From positions 1-64,000 of the forward strand of contig JAVTVY010018819.1 in assembly GCA_036873755.1 (NCBI GenBank): DNA of 64,000 nt. Direction: 5' to 3'. The DNA is from Hanleya hanleyi (Eukaryota > Mollusca > Polyplacophora > Lepidopleurida > Hanleyidae). Below the pieces are notes generated by a model. That model ran no database searches. It was given only the letters and a program-made list of their open reading frames with translations, and was not told the DNA's origin. Both the position numbers and the translations under genes were made by a program. Position 1 is the stretch's first letter. The number at the start of each line of letters is the position of its first letter. Shown in pieces: positions 20,763-32,440 of the stretch.

Positions 20763-21242
20763 TCAAAGTCTAGCCGGGTAATCAATGGCATCGTCGTCTG
20801 GTTCATTGCTAGACATTTGTTCATTGGGTTCTGCCGCCGCTTCTCTCAGGGCACGAGCCCACTCCAACTCGTCTGATGACCGCTCGTCCGGTGTAAACAG
20901 CTGGTCCACGATAGGCACCACTTTCTCGAAGGCTGTCCACAGATCGGGGTCTAGGGTGAAGCCTCGCGTAGGGTCTTGGTAGCGGCCCAGGCGTGGGAAG
21001 AAGGGTCCACGGTGTACGTAGATGGCATTGTCTATGTGGATGAGGTGTCCGTCGAGCTCGCCGCTCAACACCCGTTTAAATTTGGTCCAGCCGTCACGGT
21101 GTAGCGTGACCGTATTCGATACGATCTCAGCGCGCGCCCAGCAAACATCTCCACGGTCTTCCACGAGGGTGACTTTATCTTCATAGACGTGTAACCCCAC
21201 CCGGGGTGTAAGGGGAAGGATGGCTCGTAGAACTGGTGACAT
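20763..21242 (-). CDS. Unknown element A protein, intact copy of a tandem pair
   Basis: 159 codons from ATG 21242 (MSPVLRAILPLTP). The open frame starts at 21275, but that ATG is only 18 nt from the TATA box at 21293-21300, and the paralogue aligns from 21242. The protein looks like a compact beta-rich domain (LHVYEDKVTLVED, TVTLHRDGWTKFK) with an acidic tail. No membrane segment or catalytic motif is evident and I do not recognise the family. Position next to the integrase, and presence in two copies, suggest an accessory role (DNA binding or host interaction), which is a guess. Confidence 0.65.
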   Translation of the reverse strand: MSPVLRAILPLTPRVGLHVYEDKVTLVEDRGDVCWARAEIVSNTVTLHRDGWTKFKRVLSGELDGHLIHIDNAIYVHRGPFFPRLGRYQDPTRGFTLDPDLWTAFEKVVPIVDQLFTPDERSSDELEWARALREAAAEPNEQMSSNEPDDDAIDYPARL

Positions 21243-21292
21243 GGTTGATCCAATAACGATCGGTGAATGACGCACACTGTGTCTGACCCTCG

Positions 21293-21300
21293 TATTTATA
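21293..21300 (-). promoter_or_regulatory. TATA box of the intact tandem-pair gene
   Basis: TATAAATA followed by ACGAGG on the minus strand, 51 nt before the chosen ATG at 21242. Confidence 0.6.
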
Positions 21301-21314
21301 GTCAGGCCCCACTG

Positions 21315-21641
21315 TCAATGCCACAGCGCCAGGGTCAATACGGCACAGACCATGACTAGGCCAACCAGTCGTCGCTGATTCCGGCGTGAGCGCTCGTGGT
21401 CCATAGCCCGAGCATCAAGGATGGCTGTCATAGTCCCGTAGTGGTGAATGATGGCACACCTCTCCATCGAGTGCACTCTGTCGAGGACCGCTTCTGTGAA
21501 CTCGTTCAGGATCTGGCGTCGCCCCTCGTTGTCGTCGCCATCTGAAAACATGGATCGAACCACTGCTCGGTAACCCGTGAGTGAATTAACCACGGTCGCA
21601 TGCTGTAAAATGCGAGTCGCATAGGGACGGGTATCCGTCAT
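21315..21641 (-). CDS. Unknown element A protein with C-terminal membrane anchor
   Basis: 108 codons, starting 46 nt after a TATA box (21687-21694). The body is hydrophilic and helical, and the last roughly 17 residues (LVGLVMVCAVLTLALWH) form one transmembrane helix after a basic cluster (RSRRNQRR), as in tail-anchored proteins. Tail-anchored Bcl2-like or other membrane-active proteins occur in adintoviruses, but I see no BH motif, so the function stays open. Confidence 0.55.
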   Translation of the reverse strand: MTDTRPYATRILQHATVVNSLTGYRAVVRSMFSDGDDNEGRRQILNEFTEAVLDRVHSMERCAIIHHYGTMTAILDARAMDHERSRRNQRRLVGLVMVCAVLTLALWH

Positions 21642-21686
21642 GGCTCTGAAACCGTAGGAATGGAGGTGTAGGATCCAGAGAGACGT

Positions 21687-21694
21687 GTTTTATA
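21687..21694 (-). promoter_or_regulatory. TATA box of the tail-anchored protein gene
   Basis: TATAAAAC on the minus strand, 46 nt before the ATG at 21641. Confidence 0.55.
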
Positions 21695-22015
21695 GACCAT
21701 GTCACACATGCGCGCCTAGACGTCGGGTGTAGTCCGTGATACGTACTATTCTGATGGGTTAGTCCAAAAAAGAGAGCAACAACAACAACAAAGATTACAG
21801 CGCCGGGGGCGCTTCTGGATCCCCTGGAAAATCTTCTCTACGTCTCATGGTATAGCTCCAGTGAGGCAGGCTCAGGCTGGTGAGGCTCAGGCAAGCAGCT
21901 CCTCTCGTCAGATAGGCTCAGGCTGGTCAGGCAGGCTGGTCAGGTAGCTCCGATCGGCAGGGCAATGAATGCAGCAATGCCCTAAACATTTCCACTTTTA
22001 TATACCTACATACCT
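21695..22015. other. Spacer with short CAGGCTGGT repeats, element A
   Basis: Non-coding. It contains irregular repeats of GGCTCAGGCTGGT and CAGGCAG between the last gene and the right terminal repeat. Confidence 0.55.
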
Positions 22016-23506
22016 ACCCGGATGTACGCGGGGACGTAGGCGAAAGCATTCCAGTACCCGGATGTAGGCGCAGACGTGAGCGAAATTCTAGTACCCGTCC
22101 ATTGGTTCTTTTATCAATCGCTCATTGGCTCTTTTTCTCGACCGCTGATTGGTCCAAATGGAACTGCTCATCCTTCCCAGGTTAATTTACAATCCCCTTT
22201 TTGGGTTCAAGCTCTGTATATCGATGCCGCAACATTGTTGCCGAACCTTGCCGAAAGGGAGACCTTTGACCTTTGGACCTGGATGTGACCTTTGACCTTT
22301 TGACCCGACATTCATCCGCGCACTTCCGGTGATGCCGCGCACTTCCGGATAACCCGCGCGCGCGCGCGCGCTGCGGCCGGGGCGGGCCGGGCCGGGCCGG
22401 GCCGGGGAAATCTTGGATGTTGAAAATCCGGACCCTACGTGTACGGGAAAAATTGGAACTCTTCTGGGTTCGGAGGTAGTTTTAGTGAAACCCGGAAGTG
22501 ACGTCTGTGCGCAGAACCCACACCACCAAACCACAAACACGGACCCATAGTGGTGGGTCAAACACACTGCCACGCACCCCCAAAATGCCTGCTTTCTATA
22601 CTACGGCCAGACTACGCATGCGCAGACTCTTGAACACGGACGAACCATGAGTCCAGTCGGATGCTCCTCCACGAGAGCTTCAAAATAAGACCTCAGACGA
22701 CACCATCGGACCACTAGGGGCTCACCTAGACCGCAACACGTCTATTTCCATACCCTTTTCCCAGAATTCCCTGTCTGCGCATGCGCAGAATGTTGACAAC
22801 GGCCGAGACACTAGTCCAATCGGATGCCCCCTCACATATGCTTCACATTGATACCTCACTCAACTCCATCGGCTCATTAGTGGCTCACCTAGATCCCAAA
22901 ACGTCTATTTTCATACCCTTTGTCTATTGCGCATGCGCAGAATGACGATATTCCGACCCCACATCCACCCAGTGGGATGCCCCCTCACATAGGCTTCACA
23001 TTGATACCTCACTCGACCCCATCGGTCCATTAGTGGCCCACCTAGACCCCAAAACGGCTATTTCCATACCCTTTGTCTACCGCGCATGCGTAGAATGACG
23101 ATATTTCAACCCCACACCCAGCCCGTCGGATGCGCCTTCACGAATGCTTCACATTGATACCTCATACGACTCCATCGACCCACTAGTGGCCCACCTAGAC
23201 CCCAAAACGTCTATTTCCATACACTTTGTCTATCCTGACAGTAACATCTTCATACATTACTACTACTGGAACGACATTGTGGAAAAACCCCACAACGGAG
23301 GTGACCGAAAAGACACGGAGGTGAACGACATTGTGGAAAAACCCACAGACACGTCAGTACATATCCTATCATGTTTCCAGGTCACGCTCCATTCACCTAG
23401 ACCGGAAGTGACGTCATACGGGTCTGGTGGCGCCCCCTGGCGGCAAAAAGGAACCAAGAGTTACCTCCCTGGAAAATAATACCTGTGCCGTCCTTACTAT
23501 ACTACT
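22016..23506. repeat. Right terminal inverted repeat, element A
   Basis: Reverse complement of 12739-13778, enlarged by tandem units of about 150 bp between about 22,720 and 23,240. Each unit carries CCTAGACCCCAAAACG, a GCGCATGCGC palindrome and a CTTCACATTGATACCTCA block. A segment near 22,570-22,740 matches the right terminal repeat of element B (about 49,195-49,370). Confidence 0.88.
22720..23240. repeat. About 150-bp tandem units in the right TIR of element A
   Basis: The marker CACCTAGA.C.CAA.ACG recurs at about 22,724, 22,888, 23,038 and 23,190. The left terminal repeat has only one or two units, so the array expanded on one side. Confidence 0.75.
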
Positions 23507-23512
23507 GCCCGC
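23507..23512. repeat. Target-site duplication, right copy, element A
   Basis: GCCCGC, identical to 12733-12738. Confidence 0.92.
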
Positions 23513-23966
23513 CCAACCCTTAAAATACATGTAGTGGTCTTGACTTCAACCTATTTCCCTCAAATCGTTTTCAGCTCAGTCTATGCAACCCCACAAATAT
23601 CATGATTAACTATCAAAACAATGGTTCATGGCACCCAATGACCGTAAAATATCCTGCTGAATATGTCTCAGCTCACGCTACGGCCGGACCGATTATCTAT
23701 CCAAACTGGAGTTTACGACCGTCAGCCACGGACACGGACAGTATCTGGCCCCATCGCTATCCTTATGAAATTTATAGAAATGTTCTTGTTAGCTATATGT
23801 ACATGTACAACGTTGAGGTATAACCATCTTCACAACGTCAAGGTTTCTATCTGGGACCCAAAGGCGAACCCTTGACCATCTTGCATAGCAGACCGCGTTC
23901 CGCCCACATTCCAGTTACGTGACCTAGAAAAACTGCTCTGATTATATAAGAACACCGGTGTGTTCT
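23513..23966. other. Right flank of element A, no gene seen
   Basis: The first part continues the repeat interrupted by element A. The remaining short frames show no recognisable features. Confidence 0.45.
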
Positions 23967-24996
23967 TATACAAAGCATGGGGTTATATATAGAGACCCCA
24001 TATTTCGACACTTCGCCGTAATACCACCGTCCACATCCCCCAAAACTCTTGTTTTGAGGGCCTGTGGATAGAGATAGGCCTACCACTGGTTTTGGCGAGG
24101 ATGAGATAACTGACGTTTGATCACAATTCGCATTCTCAAGCTGAAGTTATAGCACGAACATAATGTTCTCAATTGTTTTCTGATTTGGAGGCAGCAGCTA
24201 GTGGCCATGGCTGTGGAAATATTTATCTCAGTTGAGTTTAAAACGACTACCTAACCTCATAGCTGTCCTGGTGAAGTTATGAAACGTTCGTTCAAACCCT
24301 TGAAATGTAGCCGCGATGACCTTTGACCTTCGACCTATTTTATCAGTAGCTAAGTCTACCTGTAGCTGACGTATCAACCAAATACAATAAAATTAGTTTC
24401 AGATGTCTAACTGCAAGAAATTATTAAAGGAATAGAAAACCCTAAGGCGATGCATACTAATATCGAAAGAACTATATCATTAGTATTCGAAAAACAAAAC
24501 AAATCAACTTTTCTAGTAATTCCGAATGAATGAGAATGTTTTGAACATCAGAGCTATTGCCCAGATCAAGAATCTGTGGAGGTCGCCATTATAAGAAGCA
24601 TGAGAGCCGTTAACCAATGGAAATCCTTGAAATATCACCTGACAATATTCTTGTGACGTAGCTGTGCTCCAGGCAGTGTAGTAATAACATGGAGACCAAT
24701 TGTAAATTATTGTGTCGATGGCTTTTGACAGATCTGTGTACGTTTCTTTATGCTCCGAAACGATTATGAGGATCGTGATATGTGAATGCCACATTTCAAT
24801 ACAGGTTGAAAGCTCTCTTTCTGAGGCAGGAATATCAGGCCGATAGCGGTAGAAGAAACGCTGCTAATGCTGACGTTGTTGTTGTTTAATGCTTGCTTTA
24901 CTCACAGGCCCGCAAAACAAGAGATTTGGGGGGGGGGGGTATTAGGGAGAAGTGTCGAAATATGGGGTCTCTATATATAACCCCATGCTTTATATA
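23967..24996. mobile_element. TIR element of about 1 kb, family unknown
   Basis: Sequence from 23967 (TATACAAAGCATGGGG, then ATATATAGAGACCCCATATT and GACACTTC) recurs inverted at the right end up to 24996. The inverted ends are about 90 bp, including the AAACAAGAG/CTCTTGTTTT region. It contains the intact copy (about 24,195-24,380) of the repeat that received element A. No transposase frame is visible; it is probably non-autonomous. Confidence 0.65.
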
Positions 24997-25018
24997 AATA
25001 AACATAAAGGTGTGAAAC

Positions 25019-25494
25019 CGACTTTGGGTGAATCGAAAAATAAACGGTTTACCGCCAAACAAAATACATCAGCATATTCTACAAGTATCACTTTATATAT
25101 TCCCGTCGTCAAATAAATAAATTTGTGCAATTTTTTACATTGGCCGGGCGATTCAAAATCTAACGTAACTGTCCGTCCATCTAGGAACACTTAGATTATG
25201 GCGGGCTTCGTTCTCAATTCTGATTGGTCAGTCGCGACAGCTGATCAGTGCGTGACCTCTCTTGCTGAAGGCGTGTCGCTATTGACCAATCAGAATTGAG
25301 AACAAAGCCCGCCATAATCTAACTGTTCCTAGATGGACGGACAGTTACGTTGGATTTTGAATCGCCCGGCAAAGGTAAAAAATTGCACAAATTTACTAAT
25401 TTGACGACGGGAATATATAAAGCGATACTTGTAGAATATGCTGATGTATTTTGTTTGGCGGTAAACCATTTATTTATCGATTCACCCAAAGTCC
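25019..25494. repeat. Foldback element with arms of about 220 bp
   Basis: Arms 25,019-25,235 and about 25,280-25,494 are inverted copies at high identity (for example CCGTCCATCTAGGAAC against GTTCCTAGATGGACGG), with a loop of about 45 bp. Ends read ACTTTGGGTGAATCG and its complement. No coding function. Confidence 0.8.
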
Positions 25495-26618
25495 GTTATG
25501 GGATAGAGCCCGGATGACAACGGGATTTTTGTCGCAGCGCCATCTACATAAAAACCGTATGACCCGTCAAACGTCACAGTCGCTCCAACAAGTCGCAGAT
25601 CATGAAGTGTTAAAGTGTGAACGATAAATCGGTGTTTACTCAGTTGTAGATTTTTGCTATTTTTATCTACCGGTGTTTTAGGAATCTGATGGCATAATTC
25701 TGTCATGCCGAGCACGAGTTTACGCAGAGTTTACTATTCTTTTAATGTGATTTTTATCTTTAGAGATTTATATTTCTTCATCCGCAGGGTTCAAATCATG
25801 TGCATTTTCACACCCTGGTCTTCTTTTCTTTGGCATTCTTCGCCACGTTGGTGAGTTTTATTGGAATTTAGTACATGTATTTGAAGCCAGTCACGATCCA
25901 TCGGTCGGTTTGTTTGCTCAGTCTTCGTTGGCACATGGTACTCTCCGTTTATATAGCAGTGTGACCTGCCGTTTGAGGGATCATTGTGCGCCATGTAATT
26001 GTTTTACACCACTACATATACCAATGACTTGTTCCACATTTGTTACTGCATCTGCTGCCAATATCTCCATACTTGCAGACAAATAAACACTTTAGACTGA
26101 ATGACACCCTGAACAATGTTATGTAGAACACAGAGTGATATAACATGCACTGACTTGTACTTTTGTGTAGTTTATGTATTATCAGAGAGCGATTACTCAG
26201 AGGTACCGACCTAATTCCACTTCAACTAAGGCAAATAATGGAACGCATATCCACTGAAACTCAAAATCTATACTGATGGGATAATATTTTACTATTATGC
26301 CGATGAAGTGGATGAGTCTTGGATAATGGGGTTCACCAAAACTAACATTTGGCTCTTTTCCCTCACTCGTAGAGTAGCTAGCTCAGCTCTGTCACTTTTT
26401 ACCACGACTCATGGTTTTGAGAACTGACAATACAGAATAGTGGTATAATTTCACCATACTTGTGTAATGAATTTATCAGTATAAATTTACTCCTGATATT
26501 CTAGGTTCATATTCACTTTTATTGGTACTTGATAACAATTCGCATGAAAGGGTTAAATGCAGTAAAAAATATATATCCTTGGCAGATCGATTTTAATATA
26601 TGTGTATAATATAGACAC
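25495..26618. other. Intergenic, no gene seen
   Basis: AT-rich DNA with no supported gene or repeat. Confidence 0.45.
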
Positions 26619-26789
26619 GAGTAGTGTGACTAACGTCACAGGACCTACGCATTAGGGTTTGATATGGTTTAAGTGTGTACGTTGACGGGAGACGGTCACG
26701 AGATGACTTGGGGCCCTCTACGGGAGACCGTCGAGATATGACTTAGGGGACCCTCTATCTAGAAATAAACTAGATAGGTCACCTAAGTA

Positions 26790-27140
26790 GGTCAGCTCAG
26801 AACTTGCTGGTAACAGTCCCCCAATGCACGCTCATGCGAAAAATCAAGGTTCTAATGTCAACGGTTCTCCTTATTTTGTCGACGAAAGGATTCGGATGGC
26901 AGGATGTACTCACTGACTCATTATTGGACAATTTGTAAATGAGAACCTACTTTCTAGGAATAAACTTTAACATGTTCCTACGAAGTAGGCTACGGATCGC
27001 GAATTGTCCGGTAATGAGTCAGTGAGTCAGTCCATCCGAATCCTTTCGTCGGCAAAATAAGGAGAACCGTTGACATTAGAACCTTGATTTTTGGCATGAA
27101 CGTGCATTAGGACATTGTTAACAGCAAGTTCTGAGCTGAA
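26790..27140. repeat. Internal inverted repeat of family R
   Basis: Arms of about 110 bp with ACTGACTCATTA..GGACAATT against AATTGTCCGGTAATGAGTCAGT. The spacer carries AAATGAGAACCTACTTTC, the sequence equivalent to the insertion site of element B. Confidence 0.75.
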
Positions 27141-27429
27141 ATAATTCTGATTAAAATTAGATATATAATTAACACTTCAGTATATTGTTATAGATATATG
27201 TAAACTGTAGCCTTTAACGTGTATCCTATTTCACATCCAAACATTTTATCATTGACCACATCAGGCTTCAAATTCACGTCAAATTACACTGATGGTGAAA
27301 TATCCGACATCAACCAATTAAGTCAACCTGGTGCAATAACCCAGCAGAAGAAAGAAAGATGTGGTATCATCCTTCGGATTAGTCTGTGTGAGCAACAATG
27401 ATAAAAGTTTACTGAGGGTGAAACAAAGC

Positions 27430-28730
27430 CATGACGGCTGTTTAAAGGGTCTTAATTTATTTTCTTTGGGTAGAATTTAACTAGATAAAGTAACTTTGAT
27501 CATCATGCCAAGAAAACTGTGGTCCGTTTTGCTCCAGCGTTTTATCGCATTTAATGAGTATCAGTTACCACCACCGAGTCCTGTCCGGCTAAAAATACCC
27601 TGTCATTGATCCACATTCCACTGTATGCCACATGGCCCTATTACTGAGGTTAATCTTAACGTGCATCTGGGACAATTTCACAATTGCCCGACAGCATAGG
27701 CCTACTGCATATACCCTCAAACAATCAGCGCTGTTTGCATAACTTAAATTGTTAAACCATATCATTGAAATAATATAGCAGAAAACATTGATGTGAGTTA
27801 TGATATGTACACTATGACCAAAGACATGTTCATAATGTGCTAATCGGATAGTTAGGACAATCATTACTTTGCATCAGAGAATGTGTGACTTGGATTCAAG
27901 GGTTAAGACTTTGGAGGGAAATACAATTTTGACAGCAGAAATATGACCCCGCCATTTGCTGATTAGAGCGATAAAACAGGGTAGGCTAAATGGACCCTTT
28001 CAATGCAGTATTTCTTAGCATGGATGTGAAAATATGAGGACATACATTGGGGGTTTTTTGTACCTCTTGAATATTGACTATATATCACACTTGGATATAA
28101 TTTGAACAAAAAATTACATGTGTAAACAAAATATGTCTAAAGTTTTCTTGTCATTTCAAATCTTGATCCATTTTGATTCCTTGATTAGGGGATACAGAAT
28201 CACTGCTACAGAGTGTGTTGGTGTGTCACAGCAATGCAATTCCGATTCACACAACGAAACTGAGGTGGTTTAACATTTATCAATGAAGAAAATCACCGAT
28301 CAACCGCCATAGAATATAATGTGAAACAAGAAAACCGGAATAGTACATTCATCAGATTGCCGATACCCAAAATGTGTTGTCTCATATATCTAGATAACAA
28401 CGTGATGTGGAGACGCTATTTATTCGTCTTTGTAGCGGTTATGCTCAGGAGAATGACATAGAATCATTATTATCTTGTGCATAGAAGGTGTTGGTCTTGA
28501 GTTGAATTACCGTAAACTACATAAATGCTACCTTTCTACTATAGTACTATATATAAAAATTTGTTGTATTGTTGGGAAAATAATGTGATTCAAAAAGTTG
28601 TTTTGATCCTGTACAAGGGCACTGAAAACCATTAAAGAGATGTAAATGTATTTTCACACGTAAAGCTTGAAATCTACTGAACCTATATTATTCAATCTGT
28701 TTCCTTTAATTAAAAAATTGTAAAATTAAA
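27430..28730. other. Interior of the family R composite, no gene seen
   Basis: AT-rich, with short random frames only. Confidence 0.4.
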
Positions 28731-29589
28731 TCGGCGATCGTTATTTATTTTTGGAATGAAGGCGCATTAGGAGACTGTTACCAACAAGTTCTGAGCTGAC
28801 CTACTTTTGATGAAAATTTCTGGTGATTTTTGATGAAAATCACTGGCGATTCTGACTTGGGCGGTGCCCATCTTAATATAGGCAGGATTTCAACTGGGGG
28901 TGGGGATTTCCAAGAGTTCAGTTCGCGTTCGAGTCCTAATGCCTACAGTACTTCGTAGGTCCTGTGACGTTAGTCACACTGCTCATGTTTAAGCTGAATC
29001 GAAGCAAGTTTTGGGGGTTATTCTCTATACTTTATACAAATATCACCCTTTTTGTAGCTAGAAAAATGTCTGTGCGATTTGTACATTTATTGGGTCAGTC
29101 TCTTACTGTATAATCAAGCCCTCTATCTTGTTCTATTGAAACGGGATTTCCTACGAAGTAGGCTCTCATTTGCAAATTGTCCGGTAATGAGTCAGTCAGT
29201 CAGTCAGTCCATCCGAATCCTTTCGTCAGCAAAATAAAGAAAACCGTTGACATTAGATCCTTGATTTTTGGTATGAACGTGTATTAGGAAACTGTTTCCA
29301 ACAAGTTCTGAGCTGACCTACTTTTAATGAAAATTTGACCTACTTAGGTGACCTATAACATTCACTTGGACTCCCAAGTCATCTTCCTCACCCTTCTTCG
29401 TAGGTCATGTGACGTTAGTTACACTACTCATGTATCGAGAACACCAACTGCATATGATGAGATAATAGTTTCCCTGATCCAGCTAATGATGTAATGGAAC
29501 GACTCGTTCCTAGCAGTGCGGGGCCTACACTGGCTTCCCGACTGCCAGCAAGCATCCAGTTATAGCAAATACCAATAGTATACGGTGTC

Positions 29590-31663
29590 TTGTTAGGGCC
29601 ATGCATTGATCTTTCTAATTTTCTGCCTTTCTTTAATTTTCAAGATTTCACTTTCGCGTTTTCTCTCTTTTCTTGTGTGAAACGTGGGGGTTTTCCCGTA
29701 ACGCAACAATATCAAACACAAAGTCCCTTATGTGTATATAGTCACAGTTTATTCAATCCTGCTTGGAAGGGGGGTTACAAAGTTCAGCCTTTAACATCAA
29801 CAATGACCGCAACCGTATGACAACAATGTCAGTGATGGTGTAGTGTCAGATGGTATGCGAATTATGTAACTTTAACAGTAATAAGTAACAGTAACAGTAA
29901 CCAGGGTAGATAACCTTGCCCTGAAAGTACAATAAAAGGTGTCTGTTAGCAACTGATATACAACCGTGTTATGTTTTATCTCTACCTTCCCTGTTACATG
30001 CCCAGGTATAGATAATATATTGGTCAGCATCAACATTATGATATTAAATTACCAAAACAGACTATTATGGTCATGCAGTGTAATCTCTGATCAGATATCA
30101 CAGTATACCTTGGCCATGGACATGCACAGTACCCCCAAACTCTATTGTATCTTAAACACAACTAGAGAATGTCCTTGTAAATTAGCCTTACTAACCCTCA
30201 ATACTCGTACATACAACAGGTGAATTTCCAACCCTGTGAACCATATCAGCAACTATTTTATATGCAGTATAAACAAGAAATTTAAGGGAACTATTAACTA
30301 CAAATAATAATTGAACAAAGAATTTATAAGAAAATATTAATCTAAAAAACTCCAATTTTATCTATCAAATTTCTGTTAAGATAATTTGTCTTGAAAACTG
30401 ATAATCCCTTTGTTTAGATGGGCTAATGATAACACCTGAAGTAATAGTTATCAAATTCCACTTCAATGAATAATACCGTAATTGTAGAACATGCAAGATC
30501 AATAGTACAGAATTTACCCTTTACATACTACTAATAGTGAATTTTAGTCAATTAATTTCAAAATTGAAAAACATGAGAAATTTTACAATATAATAAATTT
30601 CCCACAATAAGTACATTTAAACAAATGAATTTAGGAATATTTGGCACAAAATAACAGCATATTTCGCAAAACCCGTTGTCAATTTGACTGATTTTGGCAC
30701 CACACGAGACGACACAAATCTCCTGGATAATCGTGTCACTGTTAGATTGACTCTATTAATTGCTTCACTCATTATATCAAAGCACAGTAGTTGTAAATCT
30801 ATCTACAATGCAAATATCAACACATCATAATCTGGCGGGAAACAATCAGTACTTAATACACACGTATGTACCTCAAATCAGGTGCGCCAAGCGGTGTACA
30901 ACCAGGTAACCATTACAGCTGGCTCCTGTTCCCGTCAGAACGACACAGTTTATCTGTAACAGGATTAATCATAGCATAAGAACTTTCCATAAATATTAAC
31001 AGTATCCATGCATGACGCAAGAGGATTCCACTAAAGACAACAACAACGACACCACGCGGTTTTAGATGCACGTAGACATTGACGTTTTACAGACATATTT
31101 TGTTCATATTCGGCTAAATGTCATGGTAGGCAGTTACACCAATATCTTATTAAAAATGTTGCAGGGATATTTAGTTATCTACAGGCTATATAGCTGACGA
31201 ATTAAATGATCTACAAACCTGCACAGTCGTCTGTCTCGACACGACAATACGTTCTACATACGTTGACTGCACAAGAGTTCTCAAGTCAAGGGAGGCAAAT
31301 AATACCTTGCAAATACAGAGCAATAGACTGTGACGGCCCGTCACACTTGTAATCCTCTTAGATTAATTTTCGATTTTTCAAAATTTATCTCTAATTTTTT
31401 TGTGTTTTTTTTTCAGCGCCGTGGAAATAATTTTCTGTGTTTTTTTTTTGCTATTTCTGATGTTTCACGCAGTTTTCGAGGTTTTCGCTAATTTCCAGTG
31501 TCTCCATGTGGTCGTTTGAATTGTTCTTTGGTATGGAAATGGTTGCAGTTTCTTGAAAATGAATAAAATCGAAAATGAATCTAAGAGGATGAAAAGAAAA
31601 GAGAAAAGAGAGAAAATTAGAGAAAGGCAGAAAATTGGAAAGATCAATGCATGGCCCTAACAA
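29590..31663. mobile_element. TIR element of about 2.07 kb, non-coding
   Basis: The left end TTGTTAGGGCCATGCATTGA, continuing through a pyrimidine-rich stretch, is matched inverted at 31,590-31,663, giving terminal repeats of about 75 bp. The interior is AT-rich with no transposase motif. No convincing target duplication was found. Confidence 0.65.
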
Positions 31664-32440
31664 GCCACCGTAATAGTAGATGTATTATCGCGAAAACCAT
31701 TGAAACACAGGATATGATATAACTTACTGAGTCAACATCCAAACAGGGTTATCTCCCCTTCTTCCAGTCGATCGACCCTACCCTCAGTCAATTACACATG
31801 GCTAAGAAACGCCCTGGCAGTCTCCGCACAGTGGGTCTTCACCAAGCCATGCAGCCTTTGACGAAGATTAAAAATGCGAGATTATCCAAACTGCTCTGTA
31901 TCGCAACAACTTAAACTAGAGCATAGTCTGAGGGATGCACACATTTGATCAAAATGATCAGTAAGGCTGCTTACAAGATACCCCCCGTAAGGGCATAGAT
32001 ACATGGGGGTGGTTAACGTTTCACGAGTAAGCTGAATGGGATTGTGGCGGTGGAAATCATCAGTAAGCATGCTTACAAGATACCCCCGGATGCACATTTG
32101 ATAGAAATTGACGAGTATTTGTAGAGGAATATAAGTATACATGTTATGTATGTAACTAGTTGACAATGAGACCTCGCTCGGTTGGAGTGCGGTTAACGGA
32201 TTGTCTATGCATGTGTCGTGATGATACTCAGAGGAGTTTAATGGATTGTTCAGAAAATTGATGTTAATAATGATTGGTGAGAATGGGGTTATGCAGGCAT
32301 ATAGTGTTTTACCTAACTGTTGTTACCACTAGAACCGGACTTAGGACTTGAAATGGGCTGTTGCAACAGATAGGCGAATTACTGTCATCTGCATAACCAC
32401 ATTGAAGAGGAAAAGGAAGTAAATGGGAAGTGAAATATTA
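31664..32440. other. Intergenic with a short duplicated motif
   Basis: GCTTACAAGATACCCCC occurs twice, near 31,971 and 32,071. No gene seen. Confidence 0.45.

Larger units (their letters stand above)
12739..23506. mobile_element. Element A: Polinton/Maverick (adintovirus-like), 10,768 bp, decayed
   Basis: Termini are AGTAGTATAGTAAGG and its complement, with long terminal inverted repeats and a perfect 6-bp target duplication. Internal genes, all on the minus strand, are the Polinton set: retroviral-type integrase, adenain-like protease, A32/FtsK-type packaging ATPase, major capsid, penton-like, pVI-like and core-like proteins. The protein-primed DNA polymerase B usual for the class is absent, and the length is short of the usual 15-20 kb. 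Several genes carry frameshifts, a stop or deletions, and the protease is interrupted by a smaller insertion. This is an old integrated copy, or one with uncorrected indels. Confidence 0.95.
26620..29429. mobile_element. Composite TIR repeat, family R (AGTAGTGTGACTAACG ends)
   Basis: The left end GAGTAGTGTGACTAACGTCA is matched inverted at 29,405-29,429, with another inverted copy near 28,955-28,985. Inside, a block containing CAGAACTTGCTGGTAAC and CCATCCGAATCCTTTCGTC occurs both ways at 26,790-26,900 and 27,010-27,140, and again near 28,750 and 29,170-29,310. This is a nested or rearranged repeat, not one simple transposon. Fragments recur at 34,281, 34,712 and 38,897. Confidence 0.6.
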
